Below are positions 1 to 5,417 of a stretch of 6,213 nucleotides of DNA, piece after piece. Below the pieces are notes generated by a model. That model worked only from the letters and a program-made list of their open reading frames with translations. It had not been told where the DNA came from and ran no database searches. The position numbers and the translations under genes are program-made. The stretch is from Candidatus Woesearchaeota archaeon (GTDB lineage Archaea; Nanobdellota; Nanobdellia; Woesearchaeales; JACPBV01): assembly GCA_016180165.1 (NCBI GenBank), contig JACPBU010000143.1:1-6213 (forward strand). Reading direction: 5' to 3'. Numbering within the stretch: the stretch's first letter is position 1; the number at the start of each line of letters is the position of its first letter.

Positions 1-651
1 CGGGATAACTGGACGTTTTCAGTTGTTCCCAGCGACGGCATCGAGAACGGAGAGGAGAGATTTGCTGCCCAGGTTACCATCGCAAATTCTCCCCCAGGAG
101 CGTCAGAAGTTTCCGTCAGCCCGGCAAAACCGTTCACAACCAACACCCTGAATGCAGTCTATACCTATTCTGATGAAGATTTGGATCCACAGGGAAAATC
201 AGAGATAAAATGGTATAAGAACAGTGCTGAGCAAAGCTCACTGAGGAACAAGACGGCAATTTCTTCGTCCTTTACTGCAAAGAACCAGTATTGGCATTTC
301 ACTGTCAGGCCCTTTGACGGAACAAGCCTTGGGCAGATGCTGACTTCAGCAAAAGTCAAGATACAAAATTCAGCGCCGACTGCCAGCAGCGTAGTGGTTT
401 CGCCCTCAATACCAAAAGCAGGAAACCCACTGACTGCAAAATACACGTTTAAGGATGCTGACAACGACAAAGAGAAGACTTCACTCATCAAGTGGTATAA
501 GAATGGAAAATACCAAAGCTCGCTCAAAAACAAAAAAACGGTTTCCGGGTCATTAGTCAAAAAGGGGGATAAGTGGTATTTTTCTGTCCAGCCTTATGAT
601 GGGGCCAGTTATGGGACGCTGAAAAAGGCCTCTCAGGTGACGGTGAAATGA
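1..651 (+). CDS. Ig-like repeat surface protein, 3' part only
   Basis: The reading frame is open from the first base, so the gene begins upstream of the window; 216 residues and a TGA stop are visible. The visible part is the tail of one repeat (residues 1-28, ending in a W-F-V-P-DG pattern) plus two full repeats of about 94 residues (29-122 and 123-216). Each has the order SAPT/SPPG-like opening, V.VSP, TY.D.D, KWYKN, SSL.NK, then a W.F.V.P.DG strand near the end. This matches the multi-repeat extracellular beta-sandwich modules common in archaeal and bacterial surface proteins. There is no C-terminal membrane anchor or sorting motif. Any signal peptide would be upstream. The stop overlaps the next start (ATGA), which suggests translational coupling and shared function at the cell surface. 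A structural or adhesive role is inferred from architecture only; no catalytic motif is visible. Confidence 0.85.
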   Translation, partial: RDNWTFSVVPSDGIENGEERFAAQVTIANSPPGASEVSVSPAKPFTTNTLNAVYTYSDEDLDPQGKSEIKWYKNSAEQSSLRNKTAISSSFTAKNQYWHFTVRPFDGTSLGQMLTSAKVKIQNSAPTASSVVVSPSIPKAGNPLTAKYTFKDADNDKEKTSLIKWYKNGKYQSSLKNKKTVSGSLVKKGDKWYFSVQPYDGASYGTLKKASQVTVK

Positions 652-2759
652 ATGCATCAAGGGGTTTGAATGCAGATGCAGTGCTCCTCTCAGTAAAGAT
701 TTCTTTTATAGCCCTCATCCTCGTTTTGGCTGCATGTGACCTGGATAAGAGCGGTAAGACTGCTGCTTCAAAGAAACAGGCCAAGGCAGGAAAGGGCGGC
801 CTTTCTGAAAAAGAAACTTCCGGGACAGGCACAAATAAAGCAGGTTCCAAAAAGGCAATCCAACAGACGAACAAGAAATCCAGCCCGGCAAAAACGGATA
901 ATTTCCAATCAAAAAATACTGGGGCGGGAAAAGGGGTTGCAGCTCCTGCAAACCTGAAAACTTCACAGGCAATATCATCTAAGACTGAATTTCAGGGATC
1001 TACCATCACCTCAGCAAGCAGATCCTCAGGCGGAGGCAGGAGCAGTAAAAATACAAAAGGAAAATCCTCTTCATCAATCTCAAACGGAGTTTCGAGCCCA
1101 TACATCGATATCCCTGACTTTACCATCGCTATGGAGTCAGGGCTTAACAACAATCTTGTGGATCTATACCAGTTTGCCTCGGATGCAGAAACGGCTGACA
1201 GTTCCCTGGCTTTTTCCCTTGCAGGCGAATCACGGGAAGACATCGTTGACTGCTATATCGATTTTGGTAGGTACCTTGATTGCCTTCCCGGACAGGGAAA
1301 GTCAGGAGCCAGCCTGGCCACCATAATCGTGTCTGACGGTTCATCAAGCTCTCTTGACACTTTTTTCATCAATGTTATAGATACTAGTAAGGAAAGCCTT
1401 TCAAGTTCACCTTCTGTCCAGCCTTTGAATAGCCCTCCTGTTTCACCCGGGACACCAGCCTTAAACCAGGCTCCCGTCATCGGAATCATCGCCAACCAAC
1501 AAGCTACCGTCGGGCAGGTATTTTCCCTTATGGCGGGCGCTTCCGATGCTGATGGTGATCCGTTAAGCTATGCAGACTCAAGCCCTTTTTTTTCGATAGG
1601 GCAGAATGGGGCAATCAGCTTTATCCCTGTGAGCGGCCAGGAAGGGAGCTATTCCGTCGTCCTAACTGTGTCTGATGGGAAATCATCTGCGTTTAGGACA
1701 TTTCAGTTAACCATCGCTTCTGCTTCCTTTTCTATTCCCCCTCCGGTGGATGAAACTCCGCAGCCAAACCCCCAACCAAACCCGCAGCCGAATCCCCAAC
1801 CAACGCCGAATCCACAGCCTTCAAACAATGCGCCAGTGATGCAAAGCATCAGCTCAAAACAAGGGGTTACCGGGCAGCTTTTTTCCTTCCAGGTGGCTGC
1901 ATCTGATCCTGATGGAGATGCGCTGGCCTATTCAGATAATACTCCACTTTTCAACATCAACCCCTCCTCGGGGTTAATCTCCTTTATACCGTCGGGTGGG
2001 CAGCAGGGAACCTATACTATCACGGTGACTGCATCTGATGGGCAGCTTAGTGCATCAAAGAGTTTTGTGCTGATTCTTTCCGAGCCACCTCCTTCTCCGC
2101 CAGATTCGATTGAGCAGAACAATGCACCCCTCATATCGGCAATCCCGACCCAATTGGGGCAAGCAGGCTCGCATTTTGAGCTTGATATCATCGCTTCTGA
2201 CGCTGATGGAGACTCCCTTGTATATTCGGATAACAGCCCGCTCTTTGAGATACATCCGACTACCGGCGTCATCAGTTTCATTCCTTCTGAGAGCCAGATT
2301 GGGAGCTATCTCATAACCATAACTGTCTCTGATGGTGAAGCGTCCGTTTCAAGAGCTTTTGGGCTTTTTATCGTCGAGGCTGAAACGCCGCCCGAGCCTC
2401 CAGGGGGCTCAACGGCAACAAGCCCTTTTGATGAGCCACAGGCAACAAACAGCTGGACAAGCTTTTACGGAGAGCTGACTATCGGCGGCTCGCCTGGTGA
2501 AGCAGGCGATGAGATTGGAGCATTTGACAGCCTTGGAAACCTGGCTGGAAAATTCATCGTCAACCAGGAAGGGAAGTATGGCTTTCTGCATGTGTATGGG
2601 GACGATGGGGGAACACCTGAAGATGAAGGGGCCATAGCAAACGAGCAAATAACTTTTAAGGCATGGGATGAAAGCGGCAACGTTGTTTATACTTCTTCAA
2701 CCCATGGGACATGGACCGGAGATAAAGAAAGGGTGAACATCGATCTGGAGCTGGGGTAG
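648..2759 (+). CDS. Ig/cadherin-repeat lipoprotein, predicted cell-surface
   Basis: This is a complete 703-residue protein. The start is ATG 648, overlapping the previous stop; GGTGA-type sequence just upstream can serve as ribosome binding site. GTG 681 is a possible later start. Residues 17-30 form a Lys followed by a hydrophobic stretch ending LAAC, a lipobox, so lipidation at Cys30 and attachment to the outer face of the membrane are predicted. Residues 31-150 are a low-complexity Lys/Ser/Gly/Thr stalk. Residues 151-245 resemble cadherin-like 'IPD...D..ASD.ET' domains and contain Cys202 and Cys212, a possible disulfide pair. Three 'putative Ig' (He_PIG-like) repeats follow at about 273-357, 393-478 and 491-577, each with an ASDADGD-type acidic loop likely to bind calcium, then YSD..PLF and GxISFIP motifs. 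Proline-rich linkers lie at 371-391 and 478-486. Residues 592-703 are a separate beta domain. The role is probably attachment or surface structure; the ligand is unknown. Confidence 0.9.
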   Translation: MNASRGLNADAVLLSVKISFIALILVLAACDLDKSGKTAASKKQAKAGKGGLSEKETSGTGTNKAGSKKAIQQTNKKSSPAKTDNFQSKNTGAGKGVAAPANLKTSQAISSKTEFQGSTITSASRSSGGGRSSKNTKGKSSSSISNGVSSPYIDIPDFTIAMESGLNNNLVDLYQFASDAETADSSLAFSLAGESREDIVDCYIDFGRYLDCLPGQGKSGASLATIIVSDGSSSSLDTFFINVIDTSKESLSSSPSVQPLNSPPVSPGTPALNQAPVIGIIANQQATVGQVFSLMAGASDADGDPLSYADSSPFFSIGQNGAISFIPVSGQEGSYSVVLTVSDGKSSAFRTFQLTIASASFSIPPPVDETPQPNPQPNPQPNPQPTPNPQPSNNAPVMQSISSKQGVTGQLFSFQVAASDPDGDALAYSDNTPLFNINPSSGLISFIPSGGQQGTYTITVTASDGQLSASKSFVLILSEPPPSPPDSIEQNNAPLISAIPTQLGQAGSHFELDIIASDADGDSLVYSDNSPLFEIHPTTGVISFIPSESQIGSYLITITVSDGEASVSRAFGLFIVEAETPPEPPGGSTATSPFDEPQATNSWTSFYGELTIGGSPGEAGDEIGAFDSLGNLAGKFIVNQEGKYGFLHVYGDDGGTPEDEGAIANEQITFKAWDESGNVVYTSSTHGTWTGDKERVNIDLELG
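735..737 (+). other. Lipobox cysteine codon (Cys30)
   Basis: The TGT at this position encodes the Cys of the LAAC motif that ends the hydrophobic segment IALILVLAAC. By the general lipobox rule (small residues at -1 and -3 relative to Cys) this is the predicted cleavage and lipid attachment site. Archaeal lipoprotein processing is less well defined than in bacteria, so lipidation is an inference. Confidence 0.6.
1758..1820 (+). repeat. NPQP proline-rich tandem repeat (12-bp units)
   Basis: Degenerate 12-base units encode repeated N-P-Q-P (residues 371-391 of the lipoprotein), with a Thr-for-Asn variant near the end. The codons for Pro, Gln and Asn vary between units, so the peptide repeat is kept while the DNA has diverged. 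It forms a stiff, extended linker between the first and second Ig-like repeats. Confidence 0.85.
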
Positions 2760-2776
2760 GGCAGGATAACGGAAAA

Positions 2777-2983
2777 ATGACTGAACCTCTTGCAAAAGCT
2801 TTTGAAGAATTGAAGGAAGAGGAAGCGCTGAAGAAAAGGAAGAAGAAGCCTGCCTTGGAGATTCCCAAGGAAAAAAGATTGATGTATTATTCTGGGTGGC
2901 ATGAGGATGATGAACCTGTGGATAAATCCAAAATAGTGGGGAGACAGAATGAGTTGCCTATACTCGTGGACAAAAATAAATGA
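2777..2983 (+). CDS. Small, highly charged hypothetical protein
   Basis: This is a 68-residue frame starting at ATG 2777, 17 bases after the lipoprotein stop on the same strand. It could be the last gene of that operon. The N-terminal half (about 1-32) is rich in Glu and Lys and should be helical, with a basic cluster KKRKKK at 20-25. The second half contains YYSGWHEDDEP followed by a short hydrophobic ILV strand near the end. There is no signal peptide or membrane segment, so a cytoplasmic protein is likely, in contrast to its exported neighbours. I recognise no family. A weak GGA lies 6 bases before the start. The case for a real gene rests on spacing, strand and plausible composition; chance remains possible at this size. 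Confidence 0.6.
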   Translation: MTEPLAKAFEELKEEEALKKRKKKPALEIPKEKRLMYYSGWHEDDEPVDKSKIVGRQNELPILVDKNK

Positions 2984-2998
2984 GCAATAGTTGTCCAC
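2966..2998. repeat. Inverted repeat over the end of the small + strand gene
   Basis: GTGGACAA (2966-2973) and TTGTCCAC (2991-2998) form a perfect 8-bp stem with a 17-base loop that includes the TGA stop at 2981-2983. The arms share the GGACAA/TTGTCC core with the next inverted repeat, so alternative pairings are possible. Confidence 0.6.
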
Positions 2999-3001
2999 TT
3001 G

Positions 3002-3018
3002 TACCCCCCTGAGGGGTA
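3002..3018. repeat. GC-rich hairpin in convergent intergenic region
   Basis: TACCCC (3002-3007) and GGGGTA (3013-3018) pair around a 5-base loop; an alternative register pairs CCCC (3006-3009) with GGGG (3013-3016). It sits between two convergent genes, so a role in ending transcription or protecting a 3' end is plausible. There is no long T-tract directly after it on either strand. Confidence 0.55.
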
Positions 3019-3063
3019 AGCAAAGGACAATTATATAATGCCCAAAATATTGTGTCCTTTGCT
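3019..3063. terminator. 11-bp inverted repeat, candidate bidirectional terminator
   Basis: AGCAAAGGACA (3019-3029) is perfectly complementary to TGTCCTTTGCT (3053-3063) around a 23-base AT-rich loop. It lies 35 bases from the end of the left-hand gene and 34 bases from the end of rtcA, which converge on it. Position and symmetry suggest a 3'-end structure for both transcripts. Archaeal intrinsic termination mainly depends on T-tracts, which are weak here, so a termination function is inferred. Confidence 0.45.
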
Positions 3064-3097
3064 ATAATCCCTGAGTTGGCTGCAACCCCTCCGATTG

Positions 3098-4138
3098 TTA
3101 TGATACTCTCTTTATCACTTTCTTTTCTTCATCAACTTCAAACATCTTCCCAAGAAACTGCTCGCATACATAGATATTAGTGAGGGTATGAGCGGTGATC
3201 TCTGATGTCTTGAGAGAGCCTCCGAACAAAGCAAGATACGGGATGAGCATGTCGGCTAAGTGCTTGTCGCAGGGAGCCTGGCTCTGCATCTCTTTTAGGA
3301 GGCCTTGGGCTGCTTCACTGCCAACATCTTCTGAACGTTTCCCTCTTGCTCCCAGGCTGTCAGCCCCAAGAATGATCGGATGGGAAAAATCAAGCTCGTC
3401 TTTTTTCGGGGAATAGAGCGCCCAGACTGATATGCCTGAGGCTATCGATAGGGCATCAACATACTCGATGCGGAGCTGGACAGGAACATTGGATCTTGAA
3501 AGCAGCAGCTTCGCTTCACGTGCCTGGCGCTCTGCCACTTCTGCACCCTGAAGATCTTTGGTGGCAAAAGATACCCCCTTGATCGATAACAGATTATGCT
3601 GCTTATCTAACAATATCGGGTGTGAGCATGCAAGGAGAGCTTTCTGGAATTCAGTGAAATCCGGGAATCCATCGAGATGGAACTTTGGGACTATCTTTAA
3701 GTCAATCATTCCACCGCCTTTTGGAAAAAATCCACGCCGGATAAGCTGGAGGGAGATCTTTTCAGAAAATCCTTTGAGGTGAGGGAAGAATACATTGGTG
3801 AGATAATCCATTGTCGGACTCCACTGGACATCAGTCCCGCCGGTGAGCTTCAGGCGGACTTTTGCGTTTGCGAAAAGGGAAGGGAGCAGGACAGATTGGA
3901 GCAAAAGAGTTATTGAGCCGGCTGTCCCGATGTCAATGGATATTGTCTTTCCCTGAAGCCTGCCTGGAAAAAACTTTAAGGATTCGCTGCCCAATGCTGC
4001 CCCTTCGCTTGTTGCTCCTGACAGTTCTTCAAGGGCCTTGATGCCGTAGAGATGCTGCGCCTTCAGGCCGGGGTCTTTTCTCCCTTTCCTGATGCCAATT
4101 ACCTCAAACGGCTGCTGGGTTATTGTTGAAAGCGCCAA
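3098..4138 (-). CDS. rtcA: RNA 3'-terminal phosphate cyclase (RtcA), 5' end damaged
   Basis: RtcA uses ATP to convert an RNA 3'-phosphate into a 2',3'-cyclic phosphate through an enzyme-AMP intermediate, in the cytoplasm. Family landmarks, numbered from TTG 4138, are ALSTITQQPFEV (2-13), GRKDPGLKAQHL (19-30), IDIGTAGSITLLLQ (68-81), GGTDVQWSP (100-108), RRGFFPKGGG (134-143), DKHLADMLIPYLALFGG (291-307) and TAHTLTN, with His317 aligning to the E. coli nucleophile His309. The family N-terminus, a short strand then the GEGGGQILR loop, is missing. In this frame TAA (4148-4150) and the DUF131 TGA precede CTA-TCA-GCA-TTG, so only the non-ATG codon TTG is available. The real start seems to be ATG 4154, now out of frame (see the separate entry). 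It is the third gene of a minus-strand operon. It may be a recent pseudogene, a shortened protein from TTG, or an assembly error; without the loop cyclase activity is doubtful. Confidence 0.9.
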   Translation of the reverse strand: MALSTITQQPFEVIGIRKGRKDPGLKAQHLYGIKALEELSGATSEGAALGSESLKFFPGRLQGKTISIDIGTAGSITLLLQSVLLPSLFANAKVRLKLTGGTDVQWSPTMDYLTNVFFPHLKGFSEKISLQLIRRGFFPKGGGMIDLKIVPKFHLDGFPDFTEFQKALLACSHPILLDKQHNLLSIKGVSFATKDLQGAEVAERQAREAKLLLSRSNVPVQLRIEYVDALSIASGISVWALYSPKKDELDFSHPIILGADSLGARGKRSEDVGSEAAQGLLKEMQSQAPCDKHLADMLIPYLALFGGSLKTSEITAHTLTNIYVCEQFLGKMFEVDEEKKVIKRVS

Positions 4139-4165
4139 TGCTGATAGTTATCATATAAATTTTCC
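4139..4165 (-). other. Remnant rtcA start region with deletion junction
   Basis: On the minus strand, AGAGGA (about 4163-4168) lies 8 bases before ATG 4154, whose ATGA overlaps the DUF131 stop, as is usual in operons. From this ATG the codons read M-I-T-I, as at the start of archaeal RtcA proteins, which continue D-G-S-x-G-E-G-G-G-Q-I-L-R-S/T. Here the sequence goes directly to the codons for ALALSTIT, one base out of frame. A typical start needs about 54 bases from ATG to the first Ala of ALALS; 13 are present, so about 41 are missing. The ATG frame stops soon after, at a TGA inside the codons for PFEV. The size of the loss is an estimate from family alignment by memory. Confidence 0.7.
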
Positions 4166-4447
4166 TCTCAAGAAGAGAAGCCATACAGCCATGAGTATAA
4201 TGCCGATTGCGAGAGCCATGAAGAGCGTGAACGCAAAAAGCCTTTTGTCATTCCCAAAGCCAAAAAGGAACGGGCCGATGAGGCCGAAAAAGGAGAATTT
4301 GACATTGCGGGAAGGGCTTTTTTCTCCATCGCCATCCCCCCTTCCCATGCCACGAAACAATTGATAAATGCTTCCAATAAGGATAATAAGAACTCCTATG
4401 AAAATAACTAAAAATCCAATCGACAAAACATCAGTCTGCTTGACCAT
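4151..4447 (-). CDS. DUF131 family archaeal membrane protein
   Basis: This is a 98-residue protein with an ATG start at 4447 preceded by AGGGGAAAG, a good ribosome binding site. Residues about 8-29 form one transmembrane segment (LSIGFLVIFIGVLIILIGSI). A glycine- and charge-rich loop follows, then FFGLIGPFLFGFGNDKR (about 53-69) and a second transmembrane segment at about 70-93. The SxGFLxIFIGxxxxxxG opening and the G-IGP-x-x-FGxDK motif before the last helix match the DUF131 (PF01998/TIGR00304) family, known from archaea and without a defined function. It is the middle gene of the operon: 14 bases after the cysteine-rich protein, and its TGA overlaps the old rtcA start as ATGA. The short RGKFI tail after the last helix borders the rtcA lesion but appears native, because the rtcA Shine-Dalgarno lies within its codons. 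Confidence 0.8.
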   Translation of the reverse strand: MVKQTDVLSIGFLVIFIGVLIILIGSIYQLFRGMGRGDGDGEKSPSRNVKFSFFGLIGPFLFGFGNDKRLFAFTLFMALAIGIILMAVWLLFLRGKFI

Positions 4448-4461
4448 CTTTCCCCTGATGC

Positions 4462-4608
4462 CTAAGTCTGCATCGGCATTGCCAGGAATTCATCTTCTCT
4501 CGTTGCCCTGAAGGTGCACTGCTTCTTCCCTTCCCAATACACCCAGCAGCTCTTGCCGAACTTCTTGAATCTGATGCAGTCTTTGCAGATCTCGTTGCAT
4601 TCGTCCAT
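4462..4608 (-). CDS. Small cysteine-rich protein, possible zinc ribbon
   Basis: This 48-residue frame starts at ATG 4608 and ends at TAG 4464-4462. It has cysteines at 4, 8, 11, 21 and 31 in a C-x3-C-x2-C-x9-C-x9-C arrangement, with the core CIRFKKFGKSCWVYWEGKKQC. Four or five such Cys in a small basic and aromatic protein suggest a metal-binding (zinc) fold; I recall similar short Cys/Trp/Tyr proteins in DPANN archaea but cannot name a family. It has a TATA box 26 bases upstream, giving a leaderless mRNA, and is followed 14 bases later by the DUF131 gene, so it leads the operon. Proper promoter spacing and the Cys pattern make it much more convincing than the longer frame overlapping it on the same strand. 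Confidence 0.75.
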   Translation of the reverse strand: MDECNEICKDCIRFKKFGKSCWVYWEGKKQCTFRATREDEFLAMPMQT

Positions 4609-4627
4609 TAAGTATAGGATAAGAAGG

Positions 4628-4640
4628 GGTTTTAAATAGC
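4628..4640 (-). promoter_or_regulatory. TATA box of the Cys-rich/DUF131/rtcA operon
   Basis: The minus-strand reading is GCTATTTAAAACC, centred about 26 bases before ATG 4608. Archaeal transcription starts about 25 bases after the TATA centre, which places the 5' end at or next to the start codon, so the first gene would be leaderless. No Shine-Dalgarno precedes this ATG, which agrees. Confidence 0.65.
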
Positions 4641-4649
4641 TTTCTATCA

Positions 4650-4698
4650 GCTTTTTTTGCTTCGCAAAAAAACCTGGGAAAAATCGTCGGGCTGAAGC
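4650..4698. repeat. 49-bp direct repeat, copy 1
   Basis: This is identical over all 49 bases to copy 2, 69 bases downstream. Order: a hairpin of T7-GC / GC-A7 around TTC (4652-4672), CCTGGG, A5, then TCGTCGGGCTGAAGC. In this copy the following CCAACG completes a second imperfect hairpin, CGT-c-GGGC / GCCC-a-ACG around a TGAA loop (4685-4704), which copy 2 lacks. It lies 10 bases upstream of the operon TATA box. Confidence 0.9.
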
Positions 4699-4718
4699 CC
4701 AACGGACTGAATTCGGCT

Positions 4719-4767
4719 GCTTTTTTTGCTTCGCAAAAAAACCTGGGAAAAATCGTCGGGCTGAAGC
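4719..4767. repeat. 49-bp direct repeat, copy 2
   Basis: This is a perfect copy of 4650-4698, separated from it by 20 bases. Read on the minus strand it supplies oligo-T tracts (five and seven T) within 110 bases after the stop of the 196-residue gene, so the pair may terminate that operon. The flanking bases differ from those of copy 1, so the duplication boundary is sharp. Confidence 0.9.
4721..4741 (-). terminator. Candidate oligo-T/hairpin terminator for the right-hand operon
   Basis: A 9-bp perfect inverted repeat (T7GC / GCA7, loop of three) whose minus-strand reading begins with seven T. An equivalent element lies at 4652-4672. Archaeal RNA polymerase terminates at oligo-T in the non-template strand, and these are the first strong T-runs after the operon ends at 4824. 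The function is inferred. Confidence 0.45.
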
Positions 4768-4823
4768 ATAACTAATAAATCGGGAGTGTTCTTTATCAGT
4801 TTAATCAATGCTGCAGAGAATTC

Positions 4824-5414
4824 TTAACCTGGGTGGCAAACATTCAGTTTGAACGGCTCCCCATATCTGAATCCTAATCTACCCTCACTCGAAGTTTCAA
4901 AAAATCTGCACCGTATATTGAAGCAATCCCCCGTTGGTAAAACTTCTTCTCCTCGCCTGTCTCCGAATGGGGTAAGGATGATTAATTTCTTTCCTGAATC
5001 TCCATACAACCCCCTTAGCTTGCTATTTTCAGCAACTCCCTGGCAAAAGTCGTGGGCTGCTCTGCTGGCCATATATCCAGTTTTATCTTCATTTTGGCTT
5101 TTTAACAGCCATTCAATCCGATTTTCAAAGCCTTTCACTATAACTATCCCACTCTCTGACGGGGATGATATGACCTCTCCATGTATCTTTTCAAGAAAAA
5201 AAGCAATATCAGCCTGCTTTTCTGTGATAGGCGTTTCATACACTGGCAATGAATCACCCCCTATAGATTTTTTTGCATACATCAAAAGGGACTCGAGATT
5301 GAAGGAATGCCCCATCAGGAATCCAATGTAAAAATTGTTGGGAGTCCTCCTTAATAATTCTTTGAATCTGCTGACTGTTTCTTCGACAGGGCAATCATTA
5401 CTCATGTCATACAT
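4824..5414 (-). CDS. Hypothetical protein (196 residues), second gene of operon
   Basis: This complete frame starts at ATG 5414, three bases after the stop of the upstream gene (TGAGCCATG), so the two are co-transcribed and probably translationally linked; Met4 is an alternative start. I do not recognise a family. It is predicted soluble, with mixed alpha/beta character: an N-terminal amphipathic helix (about 9-23), NFYIGFLMGHSF (27-38), a GIVIVKGFENRIEWLL strand-helix (89-104) that reads like a nucleotide- or partner-binding sheet edge, and LIILTPFGDRRGEE (144-157). Cysteines are at 8, 124, 164, 169 and 193; the last three cluster near the C-terminus. There is no signal peptide or membrane segment. 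Its function is probably linked to the preceding gene, given the three-base spacing. Confidence 0.75.
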   Translation of the reverse strand: MYDMSNDCPVEETVSRFKELLRRTPNNFYIGFLMGHSFNLESLLMYAKKSIGGDSLPVYETPITEKQADIAFFLEKIHGEVISSPSESGIVIVKGFENRIEWLLKSQNEDKTGYMASRAAHDFCQGVAENSKLRGLYGDSGKKLIILTPFGDRRGEEVLPTGDCFNIRCRFFETSSEGRLGFRYGEPFKLNVCHPG

Positions 5415-5417
5415 GGC

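Noticed and set aside
736..957. 73-residue + strand frame within the lipoprotein gene
   Set aside because: It is an Arg/Gln-rich out-of-phase reading of the Lys/Ser/Gly stalk, without a start signal of its own.
557..2998. Several minus-strand open frames of 66-105 residues opposite the surface-protein genes
   Set aside because: They are antisense to strongly supported genes, have biased low-complexity composition, and have no operon structure or promoter.
3031..3037. TATA-like TTATATA in the convergent intergenic region
   Set aside because: No start codon with a credible gene lies at the right distance on either strand, and it sits in the loop of the 11-bp inverted repeat.
4151..4153. DUF131-RtcA fusion by stop-codon readthrough
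   Set aside because: The two frames are in phase, but TGA and TAA follow each other directly. Readthrough would still lack the GEGGGQ loop, and the start remnant at 4154 explains the arrangement better.
4092..4364. + strand frame of about 90 residues across the DUF131-rtcA junction
   Set aside because: It is antisense to two recognised genes and has no family features; it is a by-product of their codon usage.
4490..4702. 70-residue minus-strand open frame overlapping the Cys-rich gene
   Set aside because: Its start lies in the repeat upstream of the TATA box and its first codons are repeat sequence. The shorter frame with five Cys has the correct promoter spacing.
4650..4767. CRISPR-like pair of repeats with a 20-base spacer
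   Set aside because: There are only two units, the spacer is too short, the repeat is long and low-complexity, and there is no cas gene or leader.
4849..5331. 160-residue open frame on the + strand
   Set aside because: It lies opposite the 196-residue gene, is rich in Pro/Ser with no family signal, and has no promoter or partner on its strand. The minus frame fits a three-base-spaced operon.
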